A DNA stretch of 48,717 nt. Origin: Clostridium sp. MCC353 (GTDB lineage Bacteria > Bacillota > Clostridia > Lachnospirales > Lachnospiraceae). The stretch lies in assembly GCF_018785315.1 (NCBI RefSeq), contig NZ_WQPN01000163.1, positions 1 through 48,717 on the forward strand, in the 5' to 3' direction. Under the pieces are notes generated by a model. The model did not search any database. It was given only the letters and a program-made list of their open reading frames with translations, and was not told where the DNA came from. This document shows positions 33,138 through 43,230 of this stretch, piece by piece. The position numbers were made by a program, and so were the translations under genes. Each line of letters begins with the position of its first letter. Within the stretch, counting starts at the first letter, position 1.

Positions 33138-34478
33138 CTACCGCTCGTTCCAGCCTGCGATTTTCGTCAGTGTCTGGCAGGGAAGGGAATAGGCGCTGAC
33201 TGGAACATTCCTCAAATCCGCCGTATTGGAATCCACCAGGTAATCCACAGTCCTGCCTTCCCTGTCAGTAACTACCTTTGTAATGAGGACCGTATGGCTC
33301 CAACGCTCAGGAAAGCCCATCTGGATAATATCTCCCGGTTCCCCTGACAGATAAGGGGCATCCCTCTGCACCGCCAGGCCATACCCACGGTTACGGACCG
33401 TATAGCTTCTGAATGCCTCCACATTGATCCATGGCAAGGTATTCTTAGCATCTTCCGGAAGGGCGGTATCAGACCTTTTCCAGCTCCAGGTCTCACCCCC
33501 CGATATGTCTCTGGGAATTCCACCCGCATATAGGCATTGGGACACGAAATTCTGGCAGTTTCCTCCCTGTCCGGTAAAATCCGCCCAATCACCGTTCCGG
33601 ACCCCAATCCATCTGTCCGCATAGGAGACGGCCGCTTCCCGGTCATAGGGATGCGCTGTCACAGGCAGGGAGGGGGAGCCGTTGTCCCTGCTCCGCAGAA
33701 TCATCTGCTCTTTTGCCTGACGCAAAAGGCTTTCTCTTCGCAATGCAAAAAATCCTCCGGCATTTCTAATTTCCCAGTCTTCTTCCATGCAGGTATCCAA
33801 ATCACTGTCCCAATATTCTCCCATGAGATTCTGATAAATTCCGTCAGACTGCAAGTGCTTCCTTATCTTCCAGCCGCCGCCCTGGTTCACCATCTCAAAC
33901 CGGTGAGCAATGCGGTAAAATTCTGACTCAATATCCGAGTGCTGCGTGAACCGCTGCACATTGTTTTCATTCATGTGCAGATACAAACTCCCATCATCTT
34001 TCATGACAGCAGCCGTCACGGTAAGCTCAAACCGATATTCTTCCAGGGTAAGATCCGGTTTCTGCATGGCACGCAGTCCGATTAAATATTCCCAGGCATT
34101 CCGGTTAAGTTCCCTATTCCCATCACAAGCGCCGGAAAACAGATCTGCTGTCTCGGTCATTTTTAAGGCTGAAACCGCCTGATAGCAGCGCTCCATATAG
34201 GAAAATACGCCTTGGACTGCTCCTTCCGTAACAAAGCAGCCCGGTTCTATGGTCATGGTTCCATGCTCTGACTTCCATACCCTTCCTCCGTCATCTGCAC
34301 TGGCAACATAATCAGAATAATCAGAATCCCTGTCGGCTGACTCTGCAAGGGATTCGAGAAGCATAGCCGGTTGGTCCTGCGTATAGAAAGCGCCGTAGCA
34401 TCCATCCAACAAAAAAAGATATGTCAAAATTGCCGTAACAACTCCCCCTCTGCATATGTTTGTCTGGAGTTTGTTCAT
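33138..34478 (-). CDS. Amidase_6-domain secreted/membrane-anchored protein
   Basis: The 446-residue protein has an N-terminal hydrophobic segment (GVVTAILTYLFLLDG) that is a signal or anchor. Its C-terminal half (about 290-446) is a putative amidase domain (Amidase_6): YDREAAVSYADRWIG, DFTGQGGNCQNFVSQCLYAG (catalytic Cys), GDIIQMGFPERWSHTVLITK (His) and VDSNTADLRN (Asp/Asn). The family is widespread in Clostridia and Bacilli and is thought to act on cell-wall or peptide amides. The middle region looks like the DUF-type N-terminal part seen in relatives. CAGGAG precedes the ATG. Confidence 0.88.
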   Translation of the reverse strand: MNKLQTNICRGGVVTAILTYLFLLDGCYGAFYTQDQPAMLLESLAESADRDSDYSDYVASADDGGRVWKSEHGTMTIEPGCFVTEGAVQGVFSYMERCYQAVSALKMTETADLFSGACDGNRELNRNAWEYLIGLRAMQKPDLTLEEYRFELTVTAAVMKDDGSLYLHMNENNVQRFTQHSDIESEFYRIAHRFEMVNQGGGWKIRKHLQSDGIYQNLMGEYWDSDLDTCMEEDWEIRNAGGFFALRRESLLRQAKEQMILRSRDNGSPSLPVTAHPYDREAAVSYADRWIGVRNGDWADFTGQGGNCQNFVSQCLYAGGIPRDISGGETWSWKRSDTALPEDAKNTLPWINVEAFRSYTVRNRGYGLAVQRDAPYLSGEPGDIIQMGFPERWSHTVLITKVVTDREGRTVDYLVDSNTADLRNVPVSAYSLPCQTLTKIAGWNER

Positions 34479-34537
34479 ATGGTTTCTCCTGGTTTCGTAT
34501 TCTTTCTTTTTATCCGAATAGCGCGAACTGCCATCTG

Positions 34538-35389
34538 TTACTGTATAAACCGGATGTCATGCAGCCTCTTAACTTCCTCCAGGCTCCGTATTTCAAGTAT
34601 CCTACTGTTTCCAGTGTCCATTTGATAGATTCTTTCCATGTCAGATACGGAAAGCCGGAAATCATCAATTTCATAATTCTCTTCAATCCGCTCCTTATGG
34701 ACTGATTTCGGAATTGCAATTATCCCCTCCTGTCTTAAAAAGCGCAGGATTACCTGGGCGGGAGTCTTACCGTACTGCCGTCCAATGGTTCTAAGCACCT
34801 TATCCTCGAAGATCCCCTCCATTCCTTCTGCAAACGGTGCCCAAGCCATGGCTTTTATATTGTACTCATCCATCAAAAGGCGCAGCTTTTTCTGCTGGCA
34901 GAACGGATGCAGCTCCATCTGGTTTACGGACGGCGCCACCTTATGGTTCAGAATTAAGTCCAATAGCCTGTCCGATTCAAAATTATAGACTCCGAGTGCC
35001 CGTATTTTTCCTGCCTCATATAATTCCTCCATAGCTCTCCAGCTGCCGTAATAATCACCGTATGGCATGTGAATCAAATATAAATCCAGATATTCCATTT
35101 GAAGATTATGAAGCGTTTTTTCAAAGGAAACAATTGTTCTCTCATATCCTGCATCCTGAATCCATACCTTTGAGGTAAGAAAAATCTCCTTTCGGTCGAT
35201 ACCGCTTTGCTTTATGGCCTCCCCCACGGCGCCTTCGTTCCCATAGCAGGCAGCAGTATCAAAAAGCCGGTATCCTGTCTCCAGGGCATTCCTGACGCTC
35301 TGCCTGCATTGTTCCTGAGCCGTGATCTGAAATACTCCAAATCCGAGCTGCGGAATCTCTATGTTATTGTTGAGTAAAATACTTTCCAT
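34538..35389 (-). CDS. Aldo/keto reductase (AKR5-type)
   Basis: The 283-residue protein starts at the ATG at 35389, after GAGGAGGATAGGA; a TTG at 35506 lies in an open frame that overlaps the flavodoxin gene. The tetrad is D44, Y49 (LFDTAACYGNE), K74 (LTSKVWIQD) and H107 (YLIHMPYGD). The C-terminal NADPH site reads IIAIPKSVHKERIEEN. It is close to 2,5-diketo-gluconate reductase/YtbE types. It belongs to a different AKR branch from the one at 22236-23273, so the two may serve different carbonyls. It follows the repeat-flavodoxin gene by 106 nt. Confidence 0.92.
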   Translation of the reverse strand: MESILLNNNIEIPQLGFGVFQITAQEQCRQSVRNALETGYRLFDTAACYGNEGAVGEAIKQSGIDRKEIFLTSKVWIQDAGYERTIVSFEKTLHNLQMEYLDLYLIHMPYGDYYGSWRAMEELYEAGKIRALGVYNFESDRLLDLILNHKVAPSVNQMELHPFCQQKKLRLLMDEYNIKAMAWAPFAEGMEGIFEDKVLRTIGRQYGKTPAQVILRFLRQEGIIAIPKSVHKERIEENYEIDDFRLSVSDMERIYQMDTGNSRILEIRSLEEVKRLHDIRFIQ

Positions 35390-35495
35390 TCCTATCCTCC
35401 TCGTAAACTGTTTTAAAAAATACCGGTCAACCTTTGCTGACCGGCACTTTGCATTTTGGCATTCTTTTGTTTCGTCTCTGACACCAGTTAATCTC

Positions 35496-36281
35496 TTAGT
35501 ATCCAATCCTCCCCAGCCAGGGTTCGATGTCGCTGATGCTGCCTACACGGATTCCATCAAGAACCGTGGAATTCGGGCACAGGCCGCGTATGGTCCTTAT
35601 GCTGGTACTGATTCCGCTGCTGCCGCTGGTGCAGAAGGGCACGATGGTCTTGCCCGTGAAATCATAGGATTCCAGGAAGGTGTCGATCAGCATCGGAGCG
35701 TCGCCCCACCAGATCGGGTAACCCACAAAGACCGTATCGTAGGTCTCCATCTGATCAATGGCGGTAGTAATCGCTGGTCTTGCATTGGAATTCAGTTCCC
35801 GCTCCGCCCGGTCAAGGGTCGCATCGTATGAACCGTTATACGGGTCCGCAGCCTCCAGTTCTACAAGCCGGCCTCCGGTTAGCTGTCCGATCCGTTCAGC
35901 CGCCCGTTCCGTGGTGCCAGTCCTGGAGAAATATACAATCAACACATTTTCTCCTGCCGCAGTCTGGGGAACTTCCGCTGCCCGTGTTTCCACACCGTTT
36001 GCAGACACCCAAGCGCCATCTCCGTTGACCTGATAACCGTCCGGCGTGGTGGTATCCGTAAGCATCCAGCCGTCACCGTCAAAATAGTAACATTCCGCAA
36101 CTCCGTCCTGATTTCCGTCCAGCCATTGCCAGCCACTTGCAGCGTAGGTGCCATCCTCTTTGTCATACCACCAGCGGTTCTGGTTCGGAGCCTCTCCCGT
36201 CCTCCAGACACCAGCAAAAGCGGTCATCGACATCATCAAACTCATGATAAGGGTAAGCAGTAACAGCCATTTTCTTTTCAT
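35496..36281 (-). CDS. Secreted flavodoxin with cell-wall-binding-type repeats
   Basis: The 261-residue protein has a classical signal peptide (MKRKWLLLLTLIMSLMMS..., cleavage after TAFA, about residue 23) and no lipobox. Residues 28-95 hold aromatic repeats of the choline/glucan-binding type: RWWYDKEDGTYAASGWQWLDGN, then ECYYFDGDGWMLTDT and GYQVNGDGAWV. Residues 112-261 are a flavodoxin: YFSRTGTTERAAERI, FVGYPIWWGDAPMLIDTFLE, GKTIVPFCTSGSSGIS. So a flavodoxin is held at the cell wall. Such wall repeats bind teichoic-acid choline or glucans in known proteins; the ligand here is unknown. AGAGGAG precedes the start. The gene lies 21 nt after the flavin reductase gene. Confidence 0.9.
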   Translation of the reverse strand: MKRKWLLLLTLIMSLMMSMTAFAGVWRTGEAPNQNRWWYDKEDGTYAASGWQWLDGNQDGVAECYYFDGDGWMLTDTTTPDGYQVNGDGAWVSANGVETRAAEVPQTAAGENVLIVYFSRTGTTERAAERIGQLTGGRLVELEAADPYNGSYDATLDRAERELNSNARPAITTAIDQMETYDTVFVGYPIWWGDAPMLIDTFLESYDFTGKTIVPFCTSGSSGISTSIRTIRGLCPNSTVLDGIRVGSISDIEPWLGRIGY

Positions 36282-36302
36282 CTCAATTATTCTCCTCTCA
36301 CG

Positions 36303-36848
36303 TTATTTTTTCCCAAGGGTCATACATTTCCCAATCACATCGCCGGTCCTTAAATAGGAGTAGGTAGGCATCTCAAACAGCACCGGTTTTAACTTCGTAT
36401 AGTCAATCTTGCCGTCCCCGTTTAACAGAGCTTCTTCTGCCAGGGTGTAGTCGATGGTCACGATAAAACTCTCAAATCCTTTGGTCTCATAAATATCCTC
36501 CACGGTACATTCCATGGACAGGGGTGCCTCGTCAATCACAGGGGCGCCTTTCTCCCCTATGTGATAAGCGAACACTTCTGACTTGTCTTCCTTACTTCCG
36601 CTTACACACCCAACGTAATCGGCTTTCTTTAACATATCCTCATCCACCAGGTTGACGGATAGCACACCGTTTGCTTTGATTCCTTTATTGGTATAATGGG
36701 GGGCTGCCAGGCTCAGCATCAGATGGTCATGGCCAATGATCCCCAGATGGCCCACCAGCACCCAGTTGGGTTTTCCATCCACCATGGCTCCCACAACTGC
36801 CAAAGGGGTCGGGTATAAGGCAATGGATTTTCCAATATCTTTTTTCAT
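36303..36848 (-). CDS. Flavin reductase-like FMN-binding protein
   Basis: The 181-residue protein starts at the ATG at 36848 (GGAGG site; an ATG at 36863 overlaps that site). It is a flavin reductase-like split-barrel protein: SIALYPTPLAVVGAMVDGKPN, WVLVGHLGIIGHDHLMLSLA, ANGVLSVNLV, then DYVGCVSGSKEDKSE and VEDIYETKGFESFIVTID. It binds FMN and may transfer electrons from NAD(P)H to free or protein-bound flavin. It is the first gene of the flavodoxin run, 131 nt downstream of a palindrome of LysR type. It could charge the cytosolic flavodoxin; feeding exported ones would need a membrane step. Confidence 0.87.
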   Translation of the reverse strand: MKKDIGKSIALYPTPLAVVGAMVDGKPNWVLVGHLGIIGHDHLMLSLAAPHYTNKGIKANGVLSVNLVDEDMLKKADYVGCVSGSKEDKSEVFAYHIGEKGAPVIDEAPLSMECTVEDIYETKGFESFIVTIDYTLAEEALLNGDGKIDYTKLKPVLFEMPTYSYLRTGDVIGKCMTLGKK

Positions 36849-36863
36849 GTAGTATTCCTCCAT

Positions 36864-37091
36864 TCTGCTGTCGGTGCAGCGTTAGATATCCTGCATTGTT
36901 TCCTAAGACAGCTTTTGTTTGATATTATTGTAAAGCGTTTGGATGTCTACGTCCAATACTTACATTAAATCACTTTCTATGCTTTAAAAGCATGATTTAA
37001 AAATTTAACCATAGACACTAAAACCACAAAAAAAGAAACCATGAATCCGCAGGAAGGATCTCATGATTTCTTCTGTTTATCCCAAAACTTC
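36864..37091. other. Intergenic with LysR-type operator and promoter region
   Basis: This 228-nt stretch separates the LysR gene from the flavin reductase gene. It contains the palindrome at 36979-36993 and AT-rich sequence around it suitable for a promoter. Nothing else is recognised. Confidence 0.5.
36979..36993. promoter_or_regulatory. LysR-type palindrome ATGC-N7-GCAT upstream of flavin reductase
   Basis: The 15-mer ATGCTTTAAAAGCAT is a near-perfect palindrome of T-N11-A form, as used by LysR proteins. An identical 15-mer occurs at 45906-45920 upstream of the tautomerase gene. Confidence 0.6.
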
Positions 37092-37964
37092 TTACAATCC
37101 CTGCTTAATCATCTGAATAAACAGGGAAGCGGCCGGACTGAACATCCGGTTCTTCTTCCACAAGAACACGCTCCTGGTGGTGCGCTCCGGCATGAGCGGA
37201 ACAAAGGTGACCTCCGGACGGCTTCCGATGGCAAGGGCTCCATCCAGACAGATGGCGCACCCCACCCCTTCCTGCACAAGCAGGACTATATTGGACAGAA
37301 GGGTATAGTTTGCCATCACGCGCAGGTGTGATTCCTCTTTCCCAATCCAGTTTAAGATCTCATTCCGTACATTCTCCCTTTTAGGCAGAATTAGTGGATA
37401 CTCAGACGCTTCCTGGACCGATACGTTTTTTTTGCCTGCCAGCGGATGATTTGAAGGCACCAGGATTCCCCAAGTCTCTTTCTGTGATATCCTCATAAAA
37501 TCATACTTTGTCGTATCCACCGGCTCCAGTACGAATCCAATATCCACAAGTCCCCGGTCAATCCGGTCCTTCACATTATCCGCCATTTCGTTATATAAGT
37601 CAAAACAGACCTCCGGATAAAGATCCGAAAACCGTTTAATGAGCTTCGCCAACGTCCGGCTTCCAACTGACTCCGTTGCCCCAAGGGCAATGACCCCGGA
37701 AATGGATTCTCGATCCAGAAACTCTCTGGAAGCACGCTCTGTCAGTTCCACGATTTCCTCTGCCCGCTGTTTGAACAGCAGCCCGTCATCCGTCAGGACC
37801 AGGGAACGCTTCCCGCGGATAAACAGAGTAGTCCCCAGTTCTTCCTCCAGATCCATCAGCTGGCGGCTGAGGGTGGGCTGTGTAATATGCAGGACCTCCG
37901 CCGCGCGGGTAATATTATTCTCATTTATTGTAGTCAAAAAATATTTCAGTACCCTGAATTCCAT
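37092..37964 (-). CDS. LysR-family transcriptional regulator
   Basis: The 290-residue protein starts at the ATG at 37964, after GAGGTGATG. The N-terminal winged helix is MEFRVLKYFLTTINENNITR, AAEVLHITQPTLSRQLMDLE, EELGTTLFIRGKR; the effector-binding part follows (about 90-290: GVIALGATESVGSRTLAKLI, PEVCFDLYNEMAD, WGILVPSNHPLAGKK). It is placed between the MATE gene (upstream, 67 nt) and the flavin reductase gene. It is the likely activator or repressor of the flavodoxin cluster through the ATGC-N7-GCAT sites; the inducer may be an electrophile, quinone or oxidant. Confidence 0.93.
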   Translation of the reverse strand: MEFRVLKYFLTTINENNITRAAEVLHITQPTLSRQLMDLEEELGTTLFIRGKRSLVLTDDGLLFKQRAEEIVELTERASREFLDRESISGVIALGATESVGSRTLAKLIKRFSDLYPEVCFDLYNEMADNVKDRIDRGLVDIGFVLEPVDTTKYDFMRISQKETWGILVPSNHPLAGKKNVSVQEASEYPLILPKRENVRNEILNWIGKEESHLRVMANYTLLSNIVLLVQEGVGCAICLDGALAIGSRPEVTFVPLMPERTTRSVFLWKKNRMFSPAASLFIQMIKQGL

Positions 37965-38031
37965 CGTTACATCACCTCGGCTTTTTTTCATCATATCATG
38001 ACGATTCAAGGAATTCAAGCAATCGCATCTG

Positions 38032-39378
38032 TCAAATCACTTTTTTCATTTTCCACTTTCCACTATGATAACGGATGCAGAAGATTACCGCCCGAAGCCC
38101 CCAGTCCAGCATCGCCATCGCCATCCAGACTCCCACTGCCCCAAATCCTAAAACCTCTGCAAACAGATAAGCTCCTCCCAGACGAAACACCCACATAGAC
38201 ACAATGGAGGTTACCATGGCAAATCTCACATCACCCGCTGCACGCATGGATGCCGGCAAGTCAAAAGTCAGGGGCCAGACCGTGACAGCGCCCAGAGTAT
38301 GCCAAAAAACCATCTCTGTTGTAAGCCTTGCTGTATCCGGAGACAAATGGTAAAACCTCAAAATCCATGGGAGACCTAAGAATATAGGGATATCTAACAT
38401 CACAAGGGCTATGTAGGTAAACTTTAAAAGCTTCCGGTTATAATAAGCCGCCTGCTCATAATCACCGGCTCCAATACACCGTGAAACAACAGTGACAATC
38501 CCCAACTGGATGGCAGAACCTGGTATTACCTGAATGGATGCAATGGTTTGGGTGACGGCATTGGCCGCTATAGCCGCCGTTCCAAACAGCGATACAAAAC
38601 TTAGCAGGACCACCTTTCCTAACTGGAATATCCCATTCTCAATGCCTCCCGGCACGCCGACTTTCAAAATCCGTTTTACCATATCCCACTGAACACGATG
38701 CCTCCATGTTTTTTCCACATGAAGCTCCCATTTGGAATTGAGTAGGAGGATTGCCATGCACATGGCTGCCACCAGCCTGGAAATCAGGGTTCCAAGAGCC
38801 GCTCCCCTGCTTCCCATGGAAAATCCATAAATAAACAGAGCATTTCCTGTTATATTGATCAGATTCATTAGGGCAGAAACCTTCATGGTAATTTTGGCAT
38901 TTCCCATGGTCCGAAATATTGCCGCGCCGGCTTCATAGATGCCAATCCCTGGGATGGAAAAGGCTGTGATCAACAGATAGGCTTTGGCATTTTCATATAC
39001 ATCTTCTGTAATGCTGCCAAACAGAGCAGACAGCATCCACTCTGACAGAAGCAGAACCGCCGCCGTGATTAAGACGGATAACCCCCCGTTAATCCAAACC
39101 AGTTCCGTTGCTGCCTTTCTGGCTTCCCCATTCTTTTTGCTTCCCAGATACTGCCCCGCCACCACGGCTCCTCCGGTAGCCATGGCCGCAAAAATATAGA
39201 TGAGCAGCTGCATGACTGTGTCCACCAAAGACACACCCGATACTGCCGCCTCTCCTGCGCTGGAAACCATAATGGAGTCTGTCAGGCCCACCACCAATGT
39301 CAGGGCCAGCTCCATCATCAGCGGTATCATAAGCTGTAATAGCGCCCTGTCGCTGAATATTTTTTCCCTGTCCTTCAT
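38032..39378 (-). CDS. MATE-family efflux transporter
   Basis: The 448-residue protein has twelve predicted membrane segments and MATE motifs: MVSSAGEAAVSGVSLVDTVM, GGAVVAGQYLGSKKNGEARK in the first half and GVPGGIENGIFQLGKVVLLS, QTIASIQVIPGSAIQLGIVT in the second. It should export drugs or organic cations using Na+ or H+. It precedes the LysR regulator in the same orientation, and a palindrome of LysR type sits 92 nt before its start, so it may be under the same control. Its ribosome site is weak (GGAACGG). Confidence 0.92.
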   Translation of the reverse strand: MKDREKIFSDRALLQLMIPLMMELALTLVVGLTDSIMVSSAGEAAVSGVSLVDTVMQLLIYIFAAMATGGAVVAGQYLGSKKNGEARKAATELVWINGGLSVLITAAVLLLSEWMLSALFGSITEDVYENAKAYLLITAFSIPGIGIYEAGAAIFRTMGNAKITMKVSALMNLINITGNALFIYGFSMGSRGAALGTLISRLVAAMCMAILLLNSKWELHVEKTWRHRVQWDMVKRILKVGVPGGIENGIFQLGKVVLLSFVSLFGTAAIAANAVTQTIASIQVIPGSAIQLGIVTVVSRCIGAGDYEQAAYYNRKLLKFTYIALVMLDIPIFLGLPWILRFYHLSPDTARLTTEMVFWHTLGAVTVWPLTFDLPASMRAAGDVRFAMVTSIVSMWVFRLGGAYLFAEVLGFGAVGVWMAMAMLDWGLRAVIFCIRYHSGKWKMKKVI

Positions 39379-39469
39379 TTATCCGTTCCATACCTTTCCT
39401 TTATACTTTTTACCATTTCTATCTTATTCTTTTCCACACTGCTTGTAAAATGCCTGCTGCTTATCTTAT

Positions 39470-39490
39470 ATCATGCCTGCAAAGCATGAT
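39470..39490. promoter_or_regulatory. LysR-type palindrome upstream of the MATE gene
   Basis: ATCATGC (39470-39476) and GCATGAT (39484-39490) are perfect inverted repeats around a 7-nt centre. The core ATGC-N7-GCAT has the same spacing as the palindromes at 36979 and 45906. Confidence 0.5.
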
Positions 39491-39540
39491 CGCGTCCAAA
39501 CCCAAAACCATATAAGCCTGCAAGCTCAAGAAACCATCTG

Positions 39541-39579
39541 AAAAACGTGCGGCCACCATCAGAATGGAACAGCCGCACG
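39541..39579 (-). terminator. Terminator of the PTS-GH1 operon
   Basis: CGTGCGGC (39546-39553) pairs with GCCGCACG (39572-39579), and the hairpin is followed on the minus strand by TTTTT (39545-39541). It begins 33 nt after the stop of the glycosidase gene. Confidence 0.85.
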
Positions 39580-39611
39580 CTTTGTATAAAAAATATTCCC
39601 CTCACTTTATA

Positions 39612-41033
<1,422 letters not shown>

Positions 41034-42974
41034 TTATTTGGTCAATGTGATAATGTTTCTGTTATCCTCCGCGTCTTCAAAGGTCTCCGTTTCAATCTTG
41101 GAATAATCAAAGCTGTTGGTCACCACTACCATGGTCTGGGTCTGGTATCCTGCCGCTTTGATGGCCTCCATATCGAATTTGATTAAAATATCCCCGGCCT
41201 TTACCCGGCTTTCCTGCTCTGTAAATGCCTCAAAATACTTCCCATCCAACTGGACGGTATCAATGCCCACATGGATCATGATCTCCGCCCCGCTGTCGGA
41301 TACCAGGCCGATTGCATGGTTCGTGGGGAACAATGCCGCAACTTTGGCATCGAAAGGCGCTCTCACCACGCCCTCCTCCGGCTCGATCATGACACCCTGT
41401 CCTAAAGCTCCGGAAGCAAATGCCTCATCGGCGGCCTCCGCAAGAGGTCTTACCCTGCCTTTTACCGGGGATGCAAATCCAAATACCGCCGTCTGCACCG
41501 TATCTCCCAGTGCTGTTCCTTCTGCTGTTTTTTCTGATGCTGTTTCTGCTATTGTCTCTGTCATTTTGCCAGCTTCGTATATCCCTTTTTTTGTTTCATC
41601 CGCCTCTTCCTTCTCATATTTGAAGCTTAACAGAAGGGTGATCACCGCAGTGCTCACAATGGAAATCAGAATTGCAATAATGATATTGACAAAATATTTC
41701 GTTGTGTCATCGCCCAGGTACAAAAAGACTGCCGGGAGTCCGGAAGAGCCTGTTGCAAACCGGTGGGTATGGGTCAGTCCTGCATAAAGGCCGCCCAGGC
41801 CGCCTCCGATCATAGCCGACACCAGCGGATATTTTTTCGGAAGTGTTATGCCATACAGCGCCGGTTCCGTGATTCCCATGTATGCGGTGATCGCACCGGA
41901 AGCCGCAATCTGCTTTGTCTTCTTATTCTTTGTCCGAAGCGCTACCACGGTGGTTGCCGTTGCCTGCGCCATGTTGGAGCACACACAGCCAGGCCCAAAG
42001 ATACTGTCATATCCAAGATCCGCCATCTGCATGACGCCCAAGGGCGCTACCCCGTTATGCAGGCCGAACATTACCATGACCGGGAGGGTGGAGCCAACCA
42101 AGACTGCCGGTGCCCATGCTGCCGATTCGCTTAAGAAGGTGAAAAATGTTCCCAGATAATTGCCAACCACCGCGCCAATGGGTCCTAACACGGAGAACGC
42201 CAGCGTTCCCATGATCAGGAAGGTCAGCATTGGCACAAATACCAGCTCCACGGCCTTGGGAATCCATTTCTTTAACTTCTTTTCCACAAACGACTGTACA
42301 AAAATGATCAGGATAATCGGAATGACAGACGATCCGTAACTGGTCAGGGTAAAGGGTATGATGTCAAAAAAATGCACTGCTTCCTTCGCCGCAACCAGAG
42401 CCGTCCAGTTGGGGTGAAGCATCATAGCCGCAACCCCTGCCGCCAGGATCGGATTGCATTTCAGCTTCTGGGCACAGGTGAATGCCAGTATCATGGGCAG
42501 GAAGTAAAATACGCCGTCTGCAAACAGATTCAGAAGGTAATAGGTCTGGGACTGGTTTGATATGACGTTGGCCACTACCAGCAGAGCCAGCAGGGCTTTT
42601 ACCATACCTGCGCCGGACAGAGCCGGAATCACCGGCTGGAACACACCGGCTACAAAGTCTATCACTTTCTCCACCACGTTCTGTTTCTCTTCTGCCGCTT
42701 CCGTATTTCCCTTGCCCTTGCCGGTATCCACCAGCTTCTCAATCTCTTCAAACACATCGGCCACATGGGTTCCGATGACCACCTGATAGACACCCGCGTT
42801 GCGGATTACCTTCGCCACTCCGTCCATGGCCTCCAGCGCCTTGTCATCCGCCTTCTCCTCAGCCGCCAGTTTAAAACGCAGACGCGTCTGGCAGTGGTAC
42901 ACATCATTTACATTTCCTTTTCCGCCAACCCCTTTTATGATATCCCCGGCCAGCTTTTCGTATTTCCTGCTCAT
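41034..42974 (-). CDS. bglF: Beta-glucoside PTS transporter, EIIBCA
   Basis: The 646-residue protein starts at the ATG at 42974 (GAGGGGAG site). Domain order is IIB (phosphorylated Cys 28 in YHCQTRLRF), IIC (about 105-460, about ten membrane segments, with the substrate-loop motif ITEPALYGITLPKKYPL near 370-390), and IIA (about 500-640: PVKGRVRPLAEAADEAF, with the phosphorylated His in MIHVGIDTVQLDGK). It transports and phosphorylates beta-glucosides using PEP. It forms an operon with the 6-phospho-beta-glucosidase gene, and the RpiR regulator upstream is the probable controller. No antiterminator (LicT/BglG) target was recognised in the leader. Confidence 0.93.
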   Translation of the reverse strand: MSRKYEKLAGDIIKGVGGKGNVNDVYHCQTRLRFKLAAEEKADDKALEAMDGVAKVIRNAGVYQVVIGTHVADVFEEIEKLVDTGKGKGNTEAAEEKQNVVEKVIDFVAGVFQPVIPALSGAGMVKALLALLVVANVISNQSQTYYLLNLFADGVFYFLPMILAFTCAQKLKCNPILAAGVAAMMLHPNWTALVAAKEAVHFFDIIPFTLTSYGSSVIPIILIIFVQSFVEKKLKKWIPKAVELVFVPMLTFLIMGTLAFSVLGPIGAVVGNYLGTFFTFLSESAAWAPAVLVGSTLPVMVMFGLHNGVAPLGVMQMADLGYDSIFGPGCVCSNMAQATATTVVALRTKNKKTKQIAASGAITAYMGITEPALYGITLPKKYPLVSAMIGGGLGGLYAGLTHTHRFATGSSGLPAVFLYLGDDTTKYFVNIIIAILISIVSTAVITLLLSFKYEKEEADETKKGIYEAGKMTETIAETASEKTAEGTALGDTVQTAVFGFASPVKGRVRPLAEAADEAFASGALGQGVMIEPEEGVVRAPFDAKVAALFPTNHAIGLVSDSGAEIMIHVGIDTVQLDGKYFEAFTEQESRVKAGDILIKFDMEAIKAAGYQTQTMVVVTNSFDYSKIETETFEDAEDNRNIITLTK

Positions 42975-43180
42975 ATGAAATACTCCCCTCTCATTGTGAT
43001 AATGTTGCCTGTTAACTGATTCTGCAAGCACGTTTCCGTTGCTTCTTAAGCACAGTTAACCACATCAAAATCCGGTTTTCAAGCAAATCGCCGATTCCAA
43101 AACTTAGTTTTATATTTTTTATTTTTCATAAGATGGACGTGAAACAAGCTGAAACAAACTATGATTTCTTGCAAGAATAT
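42975..43180. other. Leader/promoter region of the PTS operon
   Basis: About 200 nt with no gene, between the rpiR terminator and the PTS start. An AT-rich stretch at 43090-43140 is suitable for a promoter, but I did not find a clear consensus. The RpiR regulator probably binds here. Confidence 0.4.
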
Positions 43181-43228
43181 AAAAGGACCGCACAGAGCAT
43201 AAACAGGTTCAAATGCTCTGTACGGTCC
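43181..43228 (-). terminator. Terminator after the RpiR gene
   Basis: GGACCG-ACAGAGCAT arms at 43185-43200 and 43213-43228 form a 16-bp stem with one mismatch and a 12-nt loop. On the minus strand it is followed by TTTT (43184-43181). It begins 2 nt after the stop of the regulator gene. Confidence 0.88.
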
Positions 43229-43230
43229 CG

